This document shows, piece by piece, positions 10,070 to 19,189 of a stretch of DNA of 64,000 bases. The DNA lies in the NCBI GenBank assembly GCA_022575985.1, contig JAKSXM010000263.1:7110001-7174000 (forward strand), written 5' to 3'. The notes under the pieces were generated by a model that was not told the DNA's origin, did not search any database, and was given only the letters and a program-made list of their open reading frames with translations. The position numbers and the translations under genes are program-made. Each line of letters opens with the position of its first letter. Position 1 is the first letter of the stretch. Source of the DNA: Anagrus nilaparvatae (Eukaryota > Arthropoda > Insecta > Hymenoptera > Mymaridae).

Positions 10070-10992
10070 CCGGAGCTCAGCTATTTCGGGAGTCCACCAG
10101 TACACTGGCTTTCTCCCTTTCCAGGGCCTGCGGCGAGTTATCGAGGCATCACAAGCCCCGCATAATAGAGACGTTACTTTCTTAACTAAGATTTCAGCCT
10201 CATGGGGACTTGTGGCCCCTCCATGCCAAGTGGGGATGGACGCTGACTCGATTCGAAGATACTCCTCGAATCTGTCTTCGTCCATTTTTGGGACGTTTTA
10301 ACCCAAGGGGGCGCCCCTCAGGAGGCGCTCCTGTACAGAGGTCGTTGTGAGGTTCCTTCCAATACCCGGAAGGCGATGTAATGATGATCACTACCATTTT
10401 ATTGATCATCTATCACCCTCCAGTCGCCTATTCTCCCGGACGCAGCTTCTGTAGCGAAGGTTATGTCCGGGATAGAGACACCCCAACCCGGCCTCTCGTA
10501 GGTGGACCTGTTGCCTCTATTCTGGACCACTAGTTTGCACCTAGTGGCCATTTCGAGCACCATTCGTCCCCTGGGGTTAGTCGTTGGCATCCCCCATTCC
10601 AGAGCCCTGGTGTTGAAGTCTCCACCAAGGATGACGCCACCAGTCGCCGTTCGGACCGTGCTCTTGATGCTGCCCAGCTTTGTAGCCATCTCTGCCGAGC
10701 TGTCGTTTGGGGAGAGATAGCAACTTATGTAAGTTGTCTCCCCGCACTTGGCCCAGACGTGGCAATTCCCTTTCCCTTGTTGGGTAAGAGACGTTTGGGC
10801 TCTGCCTCGAAGCCATATGGCGCAGCAGCCAGTGTCATCGGAAAGCCAGTACTTGTGGTTCATGTTGTAATATTGCTCGCTTAGTAAGAGGATATTTGCA
10901 TCCTCTTCGCAAGCAATTTGATCCAACAATGCACCAGCTTCCCGTGCGTGTCGCATGTTCTCTTGAAGAACCTTGATCATTTCCGATGGCAC
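10070..10992 (-). pseudogene. R1-like LINE ORF2, endonuclease part
   Basis: APE-type endonuclease at the ORF2 N-terminus, which nicks the chromosomal target. Motifs in order from 10992 downward: 'KVLQENMRHA' (LQxN), 'ILLLSEQYYN' (catalytic Glu), 'GGDFNTRALEWG' (GDFN) and 'PDITFAT'. The next catalytic stretch 'GSDHH' is encoded but lies just beyond an in-frame TAA at 10399. The plus-strand copy at 13870 has a Tyr codon there, so the stop is a copy-specific lesion. The ORF2 Met (10992) overlaps the ORF1 end by 16 bp, a typical R1 arrangement. From 10398 to 10070 the linker to RT continues with frameshifts. Confidence 0.88.
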
Positions 10993-11600
10993 CTGCTTTT
11001 CGCCACAGCCAGAGCTTCACGATAACTGGGGCAGTTTCCCTCTCCAGGATAGTGCTCCGTGGAGCACTCCTCCTTTCTGGTCTTGCAGAGGAAGCACTCA
11101 GGCTTATCCTTGCTGCACTCTGTCCTCTTATGGCCAACTTCGCCACACTTTAAACACGCCTTACTTCTGTCTGGGCCTTTGCAGACATATTGGCTATGTC
11201 CATAGCCCAGACATTTGTAGCAGCGCCTCACGTCTGCACGGAGGCGCACTCTACTCGATGCCCAGCCGGTCTGGATTTTGCCTTTTTTGGCCAGGCGTAG
11301 AGCGTCGGCCTCAAGAAGGTCCACCACGGTGATCTGGCTTGTTGTGCCTTTAGTTTTGAAAATGGACACCTGGAATAGGTCTCCATTTTCGACACCTATG
11401 GCCTTGGCAACAGCTGCCTGAATCTCCTGTTCTTTCGTGACCCCATCCAAATCTCGAATTTCGAGTTTTAGTGTCGGGATCAAGTCACGAACATTCGACT
11501 CAGGGCCCGTGACCGACTTCACCGCTTCTTCAAGTTTTTGTTGGTCCTCGATGGCCTCCAACTCAATAAGGACGCTGCCGTTTTGAGTTTTCCTAATGCG
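10977..11600 (-). CDS. R1-like LINE ORF1 (gag-like nucleic-acid-binding protein), N-terminus missing
   Basis: RNA-binding, particle-forming protein of R1-type elements. About 205 codons are open, from the break near 11600 to the stop at 10977. The C-terminal half carries three zinc-knuckle-like clusters: 'CYKCLGYGHSQYVC', 'CLKCGEVGHKRTEC' and 'CFLC...' with downstream Cys/His. The N-terminal part ('SVLIELEAIEDQQKLEEAV') resembles the region before the knuckles in related ORF1 proteins. Family ORF1 proteins are usually two to three times longer, so the N-terminal half is lost at the 11615 junction. No frameshift is seen in what remains. Confidence 0.8.
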   Translation of the reverse strand, partial: RIRKTQNGSVLIELEAIEDQQKLEEAVKSVTGPESNVRDLIPTLKLEIRDLDGVTKEQEIQAAVAKAIGVENGDLFQVSIFKTKGTTSQITVVDLLEADALRLAKKGKIQTGWASSRVRLRADVRRCYKCLGYGHSQYVCKGPDRSKACLKCGEVGHKRTECSKDKPECFLCKTRKEECSTEHYPGEGNCPSYREALAVAKSRCHRK

Positions 11601-11613
11601 GTGGACCTGAGTC

Positions 11614-13856
11614 CAAATAGCTGAGCTCCGAAAGGAATGCCACAGGACACGACGAAAGGCGCAAAGAGCACGGGACAGACCTGAGGCCGCCGTTCTTTCT
11701 CAGGAACATAAGGACGCCAAACACCGGCTGGCCAAGGCCATTCGTCAAAGCAAGGCTCAATGTCTGCGTTCATTACGCGAAGATGTAAACAAGGACCCCT
11801 GGGGCCTAGGTTACAAAGTCGTAATGGGCAAATTGAACCGGGGGTCCGACAACATGATGGACGCGGCGTTGACTGAACAGATCGTCGGTGCTCTCTTTTC
11901 TGAAAGGCCCATCCGGGAAAACCCGGTTGAGGTGATACCCAGGGAGGAAGTGCCGCTGTTCAGCGAAGGCGAGATGGTCAAGGCCATAAAGGCCATGAAA
12001 AATGTCAAGGCGCCGGGGCCGGACTGGATACCGGCGGAAGTGCTCAAAAGAGCGGTCAAACTAATCCCTGGTATCCTGTTAAGCATGTTTAATGCGTGTT
12101 TGGTGGCTGGAGTGTTCCCAAAGCAGTGGAAGGTGGCACGTCTCGTGCTCTTGAACAAGGGCAAGGGGGGAGCCCCGGACTCTCCATCATCTTACAGACC
12201 TTTGTGTATGTTAAATACCATTGGTAAGGTGATGGAGAGCTTGCTCCGGGCAAGGCTCAGAAGGGCAATAGAGGAGGGCGGTGGTCTCTCTGAAGAGCAG
12301 CATGGTTTTCGTGAAGGGCATTCAACGATAGACGCCATTCAGCTTGTCGTGGATACCGTAGAGGCTGAGAGGGAAAAGCGGCCTGCAATTCGCAAGGACG
12401 TCCTTCTGGTAACGCTGGACGTCAAAAACGCTTTCAACTCGGCCAGGTGGGATGACATGATTCGGTCCCTCGAGTACGATTTCCGGATACCCAGGTATCT
12501 GGGTAACGTACTAAAGGATTACCTGCGGGACCGGAGACTGTTCTACGACACGCTCGATGGAAGGCGTGAAAGTGTTTTGAGTGCAGGCATCGCGCAAGGT
12601 TCTCGCGATCACGGGCTCCAGCTTGCGATCCCAAAAATGGAGATCGTATTGCTGACTCGTCGAAGGGTTCCCACCGACTTCGATGTAATTATCGACGACG
12701 GCGGAAACCCTCACACGATCTGAACCAGAACATCGGTGAAATACCTGGGAGTTCAGCTTGATAACAAGCTAAATTTCTGGGAACAATTTCAGAGGTCGAG
12801 TGAGAAGGCCGCGTCGATCGTATCCTCCTTGTCAAGGCTCATGGCCAACATAGGAGGGCCCAAACCCGGGAAGGGAAGATTGTTGATGTCCGTTGTCAAC
12901 TCTGTCCTGATTTATGGATCTAAGATCTGGGCGGATATCACCAAATTTGCCAAGTACAGACATAAAATATCGTCTGTGCAGCGGTAAGCGGCCCTAAGGA
13001 TCGCCTGCGCGTACCATACGGTATTGCTCGAGGCGATCCAGGTAGTAGCATCGGTCATACCCATCGACCTGCTAGCGTTGGAGCGGAAATACATTTACGA
13101 TAGTGTAGAGGACCGCGAATTGGCATCCGCTCGCGCCCTCTCCAGCTCTATGAAAAAATGGCAGAAACGGTGGAAAAAGGACGAAGAGGAAAATGCCCGA
13201 TGGACGCGCAGACTGATTTCAGATCTGCAGGCATGGACTGGACGACAACATGGGGAGGTGGATTTTTACCTCACTTAATTTTTAACTGGACACGGGTACT
13301 TCCGTGCAATGTTAAAACATTGGCATAAGGTGGCAACAGAGGAGTGCTTGCACTGCCCAGGCGAGAAGGATACAGTGGAGCACACTTTCTTCGGATGTGT
13401 GTGCTACGTGTAAGGTCGCCCGCCCTTCCCGATTTAGAGGCCAGAGACGGTGGTCCCGGAAATGCTACGGAGTTCTGAAAATTGGAACAAAGTAGCAGAG
13501 TACGTAAGGATCACCTTGTTGAAGAAAAAGGAGGAGGGCTTTCTATCGTAGATAGCTCTTCTGTTACTAGGCTGGGGGAAGGCAGCGGCCAGTTGCCTAG
13601 GCTGCGCGTCCCAAACTGAAGTTATACCTGAAAAGGGAGTTCCGGTTTGGGGCAAACAAGCGCAGGGGGGTTTATAGTGTGTTTATCCAGTAAGAGTCTG
13701 GGGCGTATCCGGCGACCGCGGTCGCCGGTGGTCTCCCAGTTGTACACTTTGTGCAACTGGGCGGTCATGGAAATTTGCGGGTCTTTAAGGCCCGCAAACA
13801 CTCCATGGCTGATGCAAGATTCACAAGATTCCCTTGACAAAAAAAAAAAAAAAACT
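11614..13856 (+). mobile_element. R1-like LINE, plus-strand piece (mid-ORF2 to 3' tail)
   Basis: Begins at AATAGCTGAGCTCCG, equivalent to 10071 of the minus copy, in the linker between endonuclease and RT. It continues through RT, the C-terminal zinc region and the 3' untranslated region to an A-run at 13839-13855. About 1.1 kb of it (11614-12690) forms an inverted repeat with 8826-10085. The 3' part beyond 12690 is absent from the minus copy. The missing upstream part of this copy is found further downstream, at 13868-14221. Confidence 0.88.
11824..13553 (+). pseudogene. R1-like LINE ORF2, RT without its catalytic YADD box, and C-terminus
   Basis: The first frame (11824-12723) matches the minus-strand RT closely up to 'SAGIAQGS', then jumps at about 12602 directly to 'RDHGLQLAIPK'. 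A block of roughly 180 bp containing the YADD catalytic box is deleted, so the protein could not polymerise. After a stop at 12721 coding continues as 'YLGVQLDNKLNFWEQF' (12745), stops at 12987, and resumes as 'LERKYIYDSVEDRELA' and 'CLHCPGEKDTVEHTFFGC' (about 13346-13402). The last is the Cys/His cluster typical of the R1 ORF2 C-terminus. It ends with '...LLKKKEEGFLS' and a stop near 13551. Confidence 0.88.
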
Positions 13857-13867
13857 AATAATAATAC
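13554..13867 (+). other. R1-like LINE 3' untranslated region and A-rich tail
   Basis: GC-rich non-coding sequence after the ORF2 stop, ending in CTTGAC and 17 A residues (13839-13855), then CTAATAATAATACG. This marks the real 3' end of the LINE copy. The following base block is an upstream LINE segment and not flanking DNA. Confidence 0.7.
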
Positions 13868-14221
13868 GAGAATAGGCGACTGGAGGATGATGGATGATCA
13901 ATACAATGGTAGTGATCATCATTACATCGCCTTCCGGATATTGGAAGGAACCTCACAACGACCTCCGTACAGGAGGCGCCCCCTGGGTTGGAACGTCCCA
14001 AAAATGGACGAAGATAGATTCGAGGAGTATCTTCAAATCGAGTCAGCGTCCATCCCCGCTTGGCATGGAGGGGCCGCAAGTCCCTATGAGGCTGAAATCT
14101 TAGTTAAGAAAGTAACGTCTCTATTATGCGGGGTTTGTAATGCCTCGATGCCTCACCGCAGGCGCTGGAAAGGGAGAAAGCCAATGTACTGGTGGACTCT
14201 CGAAATAGCTGAGCTCCGGAA
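13868..14221 (+). pseudogene. R1-like LINE ORF2 fragment (end of endonuclease and linker), displaced
   Basis: Encodes 'RIGDWRMMDDQYNGSDHHYI' through 'MDEDRFEEYLQIESAS' to 'WWTLEIAELR'. This corresponds to 10430-10070 of the minus copy. It includes the endonuclease SDHH motif, intact here where the minus copy has a stop. It ends at AATAGCTGAGCTCCGG (14206-14221), exactly the sequence with which the other plus-strand piece begins at 11614. The two pieces are therefore one LINE in permuted order. Directly after it the TIR element's last repeat unit begins. Confidence 0.85.
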
Positions 14222-14222
14222 G

Positions 14223-14492
14223 ATCTTGTTTATTTTTTCCCCAGAAATTCGACCACGTCTTATATGAGAAAAATCGATTTTGTCGTTTTTCAGGGTCATT
14301 ATTTTAAGGAAATCCATTATAAAAATCAAGACAATATTAAAAATATGAAAATATTGACAGCAAACGCTTAAAGTAACTGGATAGAAGGTCCGGATAGGAA
14401 ATTCGTAGACATTTTTTAGTGTAGAAAACACCCCACCATACAGTTTTTTTTGTCTTTTTGATCGAATAATAAAACGCTTCCAGGTCACCGTG
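14223..14492 (+). repeat. Outer right end of the 8-kb TIR element
   Basis: Starts with a partial 176-bp unit (TTTTTTCCCCAGAAATTCGA) and runs through the terminal inverted repeat to CACCGTG at 14492, followed by the CAAA duplication. Colinear with 7536-7805. Confidence 0.88.
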
Positions 14493-15003
14493 CAAAGGAT
14501 ATTTTGAAAAAAGAGAACCAAACTAATGTTGTTTATAAGTTGGAGTGTAATTACTGCACAACCAGTTATGTAGGAATGTCAAAACGTGAACCCTTAGGCC
14601 GCATTGACGAAGACCGTAGACCAGTAGACATTATCATTAAGAAAAAGAATGCTATATTGAACAAACCTTTGCCTACAGAAAATAACCACATCATGACTAT
14701 ACGATCTAAAGGTAAAAAAGAAAACCCTACAGTCATTAAGAGCCCTCAACCCTCATCCAAGATCTCTATAAAACACAAGAAACAGACCTGGTCATCTTAA
14801 AACATCACAAAACCACTGGACATACTTTTAATTGGGCTGATTTTAAAATTTTAGACCGTGAGTGTTCTTATCAAAAAAGATCCACGCCAGAGGTAATTTA
14901 CATCAACATACAACTAAATCCAATTAATAAAAAAGAAGATTCAAACAATCTTTTCAAGCCTTACCTACAATGTTTCCATAAATTAAAAAAAAATTTTAAT
15001 TAA
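14493..15003 (+). pseudogene. Penelope-like element, GIY-YIG endonuclease part
   Basis: Continuation of the PLE frame interrupted at 6424. After the CAAA duplication the frame reads into 'NVVYKLECNYCTTSYVGMSK', the Tyr-x-Cys-x2-Cys and Y(V/I)G core of the PLE-type GIY-YIG nuclease that nicks target DNA. A frame change near 14640-14800 follows, after which 'TTGHTFNWADFKILDREC' and 'EVIYINIQLNPINKKEDS' give the C-terminal His and Glu region. The expected Arg-x3-Glu-His after the GIY-YIG core is altered to 'RIDEDRR', so the copy is probably inactive besides being frameshifted. It stops near 15001. Confidence 0.82.
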
Positions 15004-15640
15004 CTTCTTTTAACAATTATCATTACATAATTCACTACTTTACCTTCCAAAGCTTAATTTTACCTGTATTATCATTAATAATATATAGTTCCTAGATAAT
15101 AACTTAAGATGGCTACTTACCATTGATCTCATCGATTATAAACAAAAATCATATGTTTAGTCAATACCAAAAATTTCACAGTTTACTGCATATTGTCATC
15201 ATCGTTTTTACAAAAAATGCATTGTAAATATCCATATACAATTATAAACTTTAAGTTAAATATTACTGTGATAAATTTATTATGTTAGTATCTTATAATA
15301 TTTATTATCTATAATTGGTATGTTATTAAGTTTTATACTGTTAATTTTGATTATTTATAATGTGATAATTTTTAAATTATTGTTATTATAGATATGTATA
15401 TTAAAAAGTACCAAAGACTTTGGATTTATATCCATTATCATATTTAATTTTGTAATTGTGTAAGTCATATCATATATTTTTCACCATTTTATAAATAATA
15501 TAAGTTAATAATATAAATTGTTATCTGAATTTTTCATTATTTCAGATCTTTTAGTAAGGTTACCATAGTGTGACGAAACGTCAAGTTTTCCATACTAAAA
15601 TAAAACAATTTGCTCGTAAATGATCGACTTATTACTAATT
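15004..15640 (+). other. PLE 3' untranslated region with hammerhead-like hairpin
   Basis: AT-rich sequence downstream of the PLE stop. At 15552-15583 it contains a 5-bp hairpin GTTAC/GTGAC (one G-T pair) followed by GAAACGTC. This is the same hairpin-GAAAC-GTC order as at the other PLE ends in the window. The expected CUGANGA core before the hairpin is not recognisable. Confidence 0.5.
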
Positions 15641-15810
15641 TACCCTAACTAAAATAATTTCGAGCGCTACAAGTCATATTATTACAAGTCATATTATTTA
15701 GTTTTGAAACTTAATTTTTCAATGAATTTTATTAATAATCAATATAATTTTATAATGGAATACTTTCAATTAGCACATTAATTTCATCATAAAAGAAGCT
15801 TACTTAAAAG

Positions 15811-16632
15811 TTAAGAATATTTTTATGAATAATATAATTGTTTAATTAAAAGCAATTATAGAGACGATCAATAGGAACAAGAAGAAATAACAAATTTTTA
15901 TTAGTTGTTAAATTTGTGACGTTTTGGTGTCAGCCACATCCTTTTCAAGCATTTATTTTACTGTAAAAGTTACAAATTATGAATACAAACATACATATAA
16001 GATTAAATAAAATTTTAAAACTTACATTGATTTAATTTACATTGATTTTAGAATTAACATATAATAAATTAAATAATTTTAAGTTTAAAGGTTGGTTTGA
16101 AAAAATTAAATATAGATTTAGAAAAATTGTTATTATTATTTTAAACTTAATTTTTGCATAAACTCATTGTTTTTATTGTTTTGATTAAAGTCAATAATTG
16201 GAATAAAACCCATTGTCAAAGAAAATTTTAAATTTATGTAATGTATCAAAGCACTAATAAGTTGAAAACTTTAAAGAAAACAAAAAATATAATTTAATTT
16301 ATGAAAAGTGAAAGAACAAAAAATATTTATTGTTGTGTTGTTAATAGTACAGGACTTTAACTGATACTACTGAGAAAAATTAAGAGAGGGAGAATATTTA
16401 ACGAACAATAATGAGAATAATAATCATGTATTTAAAAATATTTTGTTAAGCGCGTCTATCGTATGTTTATAAAAATATTGTAATTTTTCTGTATCAAATT
16501 GTCTGTTTAAAGTATTTTTCTCATCATGTACATAAAGCATTTCAGAAAATAGTGTTTTCTTGTAATTTTTTTCAGTAACACTAATTTTAGTCTTTTTAAA
16601 ATCAAATGTATGATTACATTTTAAGTAGTGCA
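15811..16632 (-). mobile_element. Penelope-like element, minus arm: 3' end and C-terminus
   Basis: The 3' end of the minus PLE arm. 16424-16632 encodes the C-terminal residues 'TEKNYKKTLFSEMLYVHDEK' and 'TLNRQFDTEKLQYFYKHTID'. The same text occurs on the plus strand near 49040-49130, and a related version in the PLE dimer ('LFSEMLHIHDCKSTLNRMQD'). Downstream are the 3' untranslated region and, at 15916-15950 on the minus strand, a degenerate hammerhead-like hairpin. The outer end TTAAGAATATTTTTATG at 15811 is mirrored at 49636. Coding is cut at 16632 by a LINE tail and resumes at 17304. Confidence 0.85.
15916..15950 (-). ncRNA. Hammerhead-like motif, minus PLE arm (degenerate)
   Basis: Minus strand: CTTGAAAAG, then GGATGTG-GCTG-ACACC, then AAAACGTCAC. 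The plus-arm homologue at 49498-49530 has a perfect hairpin and GAAAC; here substitutions damage the hairpin and the GAAA box. Confidence 0.35.
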
Positions 16633-17303
16633 TATAGAATAGAATAGAATATAGAATAGAATAGCAGTTTATTTGTCTAGAAACAAAATTTTGAATATAC
16701 ATATGAGATATAGCAGTCTTTTACATAGTATTTTAAGTAAATATATAAAATTTAAAATCACATAATCATATAAAGTTATAACAAATAAATTTCAACAAAA
16801 TATAGTTTTTTAACAAAGTTAAAGTCTAGTATATACATTAATTTACGTTTTTAGAGAAAGCATATAAATTAGCATGTTTCTAATATTTTTGGTGTAGTGC
16901 ATGTAATGGATTACTCTGGATCGAGTGAGAGTAGATGTTTGCGTAGTGCCGCTTTAAAGGAGTTTAAGCTAGGGAAAAATCTGATGTCAGAAGGTATTCA
17001 ATCCTAGAAAATTGACCCCTGCAGTTGGAAAGAGGAAGACCCACAATGCTTTATTGCAGGGAGGGATAGCTCTTTAGTGCGCGAACTTCCTCTGGCATTG
17101 TCTTTAGAAACGTATTTAATAAAAAGGTTAGTTAAATAAGGCGGCTGTTGTAAGCGCAAAATTTTATAGATGAGTATACTAGTGAAGTAGAGCCGCCGTG
17201 ATTCTATACAAAACCAGTTGAGCTTTTTCCTGTAAGGTGTGATATGTTCATCCCTTCTGACACCATATATATATCTTAGTCCAGAGTTACTAAAGCGAAT
17301 ATA
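16633..17303 (-). mobile_element. 5'-truncated CR1/Jockey-type LINE tail inserted in the PLE
   Basis: On the minus strand it encodes the last part of a LINE ORF2: 'FSNSGLRYIYGVRRDEHITP', 'NWFCIESRRLYFTSILIYKI', then a stop at about 17004. A related phrase order (Y.C.L...R..Y....IY.IL) is in the LINE at 55.2 kb. It ends in a 3' tail of ATTCTATTCTAT repeats at about 16636-16670, the kind of short tandem tail seen in some CR1-like families. The uninterrupted PLE homologue at 48955-48975 reads TTCCGTATTCTATATGCA. The LINE therefore lies exactly within ATTCTATAT, which is present at both edges and is probably the target duplication. Confidence 0.8.
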
Positions 17304-17446
17304 TATAGAATACGGAATTTGCTTTTTTATTTTGATAATCTTTTTGATGTTCATTAATTCGTTTATATAATTTTCTAGAGGTTTGACCTACATAGGCAAA
17401 TTCACATTGATCACATTTGATTTTATAAATTACAAATCTTTTGTTG
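17304..17446 (-). pseudogene. Penelope-like element, GIY-YIG endonuclease part of the minus arm
   Basis: Between the LINE tail and the BEL 3' LTR the minus strand encodes 'FVIYKIKCDQCEFAYVGQTS' and 'RKLYKRINEHQKDY'. These are the GIY-YIG core with the Cys pair, YVG, catalytic Arg and Glu-His. The residues are intact in this piece. It is separated from the rest of the PLE by the LINE tail (16633-17303) and by the BEL/Pao insertion (17452-26076). Confidence 0.85.
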
Positions 17447-17451
17447 AATTT

Positions 17452-17821
17452 TGTTTTATAGTTTTATGATAAGTTTTAAAAAAAAGGAAAATTAGACTGA
17501 ATAAAGGATTGAAATGAAAAAGGTTTAATTGATAAAACTTAATAATTCCACTTGAAATATAGATGAGTGAGTTATTGTAAAAGATTTAATTGAATAGAAC
17601 AATATAAACGCATGCTGGTTGCAATAGAAGAGAGCGAGTTCTCTAAAAAAAGGCGCACATTTCCGGGTCCATGCAAACACATACATACACACAAGTACAA
17701 ATCATCAAAATTATTATAGAATTAAATATAAAATATAAAAGATAGTATAAAAATGGCTAATATTTTTATATACAGAAATAGTGGTGAATTTAATAAATAT
17801 ATGCCTGTTTTCTCGTAAACA
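17452..17821 (-). repeat. 3' LTR of the minus BEL/Pao element
   Basis: 370 bp, bounded TG...CA. Shares ATTTCCGGGTCC, GAGAGCGAGTTCTCT, ATAAAGGATTGAAATGAAAA and TGGTGAATTTAATAAATAT with the 5' LTR. It is uninterrupted, which lets the transposon insertion in the other LTR be mapped. Confidence 0.9.
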
Positions 17822-18275
17822 AACTCCCCGCTGTCGCAAATGCGACTAACAAAAGCATTAATTAATTTTTTTGAATTGATACAACATATAAATAATAAAT
17901 AATATAACTTATTCGCGTTTTCAAAATTTCGATGAAGCTAATAAATTTAAATTACAAATTAAAGTAATTTTTAAATTTAAAGTCTAAATTTATCATAATA
18001 TTAATATCATAATTTTTTAATTTTTTTTAAATGAATATCACTCATAATAATCAATAATCAATATCACTCATACATCCATTCATATTTTAAATTTATTGAT
18101 ATTATTATTTTTTAATTTTTTTTATAGTGGAAAAAATGAAACTGAATGATAATAATTTTACAAAATCATTTTAACATTTTAAATCAAATAATTAATTTTA
18201 TACAATGAATTTAAAAATAAATAAGTATGAAAATCTAAAATTATATTTAAAATTGTATTATGTAATTGATTAATC
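17822..18275. other. AT-rich internal BEL/Pao remainder
   Basis: Lies between the RNase H end and the 3' LTR, where integrase should be. There is no coding similarity, only AT-rich sequence, so the integrase region has been deleted or is decayed beyond recognition. Confidence 0.5.
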
Positions 18276-18960
18276 TTAAACAGAAGCTACCTCTTTTAAT
18301 AATTTGTCTAAGCTAGAAAATTTTTGAAACAGATAAGGTTCTTCCAAAACTGTTAAAGTATTAATTATGGCTAATGATTTTTCTTCATTTTTAACTTTGT
18401 TTTCTTCAATATTTTCATTTTCTGCCGTCCAATGATCAGAAGATTGCTCAAGCCACGATGGTCCTTTCCACCATAATGAAAAATTTCCCAACTCAGATGC
18501 TAAAATTGAAGCTACATCTGCTGGGATGCTTTTAAAAGAAACACAATACCAATTAATTTTAAGGTCAGAATTTTGAATATCAGCTACCTTATGAGACACA
18601 AAGGGTTTCCATCGAGAAGGATGTGAATTTAACCAAGTCAATACTGTGGATGAATCCGACTAACCAAAAACTTTTATTTTTTTTTTAAATTTATTTGAGG
18701 AATTAATTCATTAGCTAATTTTACCAACAAATTTGCTGCGCAAAGTTCCAATCTTGGAATTGATAATTTTTTGATTGGAGCTACTCTTGTTTTGGAAACA
18801 AATATCGATTTTTTTTTTATATTTTCATTTGTTATTACAACATAAATTACAGCTGCATATGTTCTTTCTGAAGCATCTGCGAAAGTTTTTAGTTTTTAAT
18901 TCAGGTCTTTAAAGTATATTCAGTTTGGCTTTATTTTTACAGTCTCATGTATTACTTAAG
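18276..18960 (-). pseudogene. BEL/Pao pol: RNase H region
   Basis: Minus-strand coding from 18641 to 18276 begins 'MTWLNSHPSRWKPFVSHKVA' and includes 'WYCVSFKSIPADVASILASE'. These correspond to the BEL/Pao 'VL.WL....RWK.FV..R...I' and 'NPAD..SRG' region after RNase H. The plus-strand BEL element has the better preserved version at 34884. Above 18641 the RNase H proper is broken by several stops. It should be followed by integrase, which is absent. Confidence 0.7.
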
Positions 18961-19189
18961 TATCAAGAAATCCATGACTTGTGTAATATTTGTTCTTACG
19001 ATCAATGTTCTAGAGTTCAAAAGGAATTAGCTATTACACCAGTGAATTTTAACATTAGATGATTCTAAACTTTCAAACCAACGTAGAATTGTGATGTCTG
19101 CCAGAGCAGGAAGAGCTTTTCTAAACTGTGACCATTGTTTTAAAATATTTTCCGGTAAATTTTCATCCTAATCTAAATTTAGTAACCAT

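Larger units (their letters stand above)
8826..11615 (-). mobile_element. R1-clade non-LTR retrotransposon, minus strand, 3'-truncated
   Basis: In minus orientation the order is ORF1 with CCHC zinc knuckles (from about 11600 down to 10977), ORF2 beginning with an apurinic endonuclease (10992 down), and reverse transcriptase down to 8826. The gene order, ORF1/ORF2 overlap and 'YADDVALTITGRDMEVTQ' RT context are those of the R1 clade. The copy stops in the middle of ORF2, after '...RRVPTDFDVIV', and joins unrelated text at 8826; the corresponding plus-strand copy reads on. The 5' end breaks inside ORF1 at about 11615, where an oppositely oriented piece begins. This block is clearly GC-richer than its AT-rich surroundings. 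Confidence 0.88.
6425..14492 (+). mobile_element. 8,068-bp composite element with ~140-bp terminal inverted repeats, TSD CAAA
   Basis: Left end CACGGTGACCTGGAAGCG (6425) is matched in reverse complement at 14492, and similarity continues inward for about 140-150 bp on both sides. CAAA lies directly outside each end (6421-6424 and 14493-14496). The host sequence (a PLE reading frame) rejoins in frame when the element and one CAAA are removed, so these are the true outer boundaries. Ends beginning CAC with a 4-bp duplication resemble the Chapaev branch of the CMC DNA transposons, but no transposase is present, so superfamily assignment is tentative. Contents: a 176-bp tandem array (6841-7660), an internal extra copy of the right end (to 7805), AT-rich filler, and R1-like LINE pieces in both orientations (8826-14221). 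The LINE pieces may have been acquired after insertion. Confidence 0.8.

Noticed and set aside
9242..10185. Plus-strand frames inside the minus R1-like LINE
   Set aside because: They are shadows of the RT and endonuclease frames; none has its own motif.
10502..11332. Cys-rich plus-strand frames opposite LINE ORF1/ORF2
   Set aside because: Antisense to the zinc-knuckle ORF1 and the endonuclease; the Cys content is a by-product of the complementary codons.
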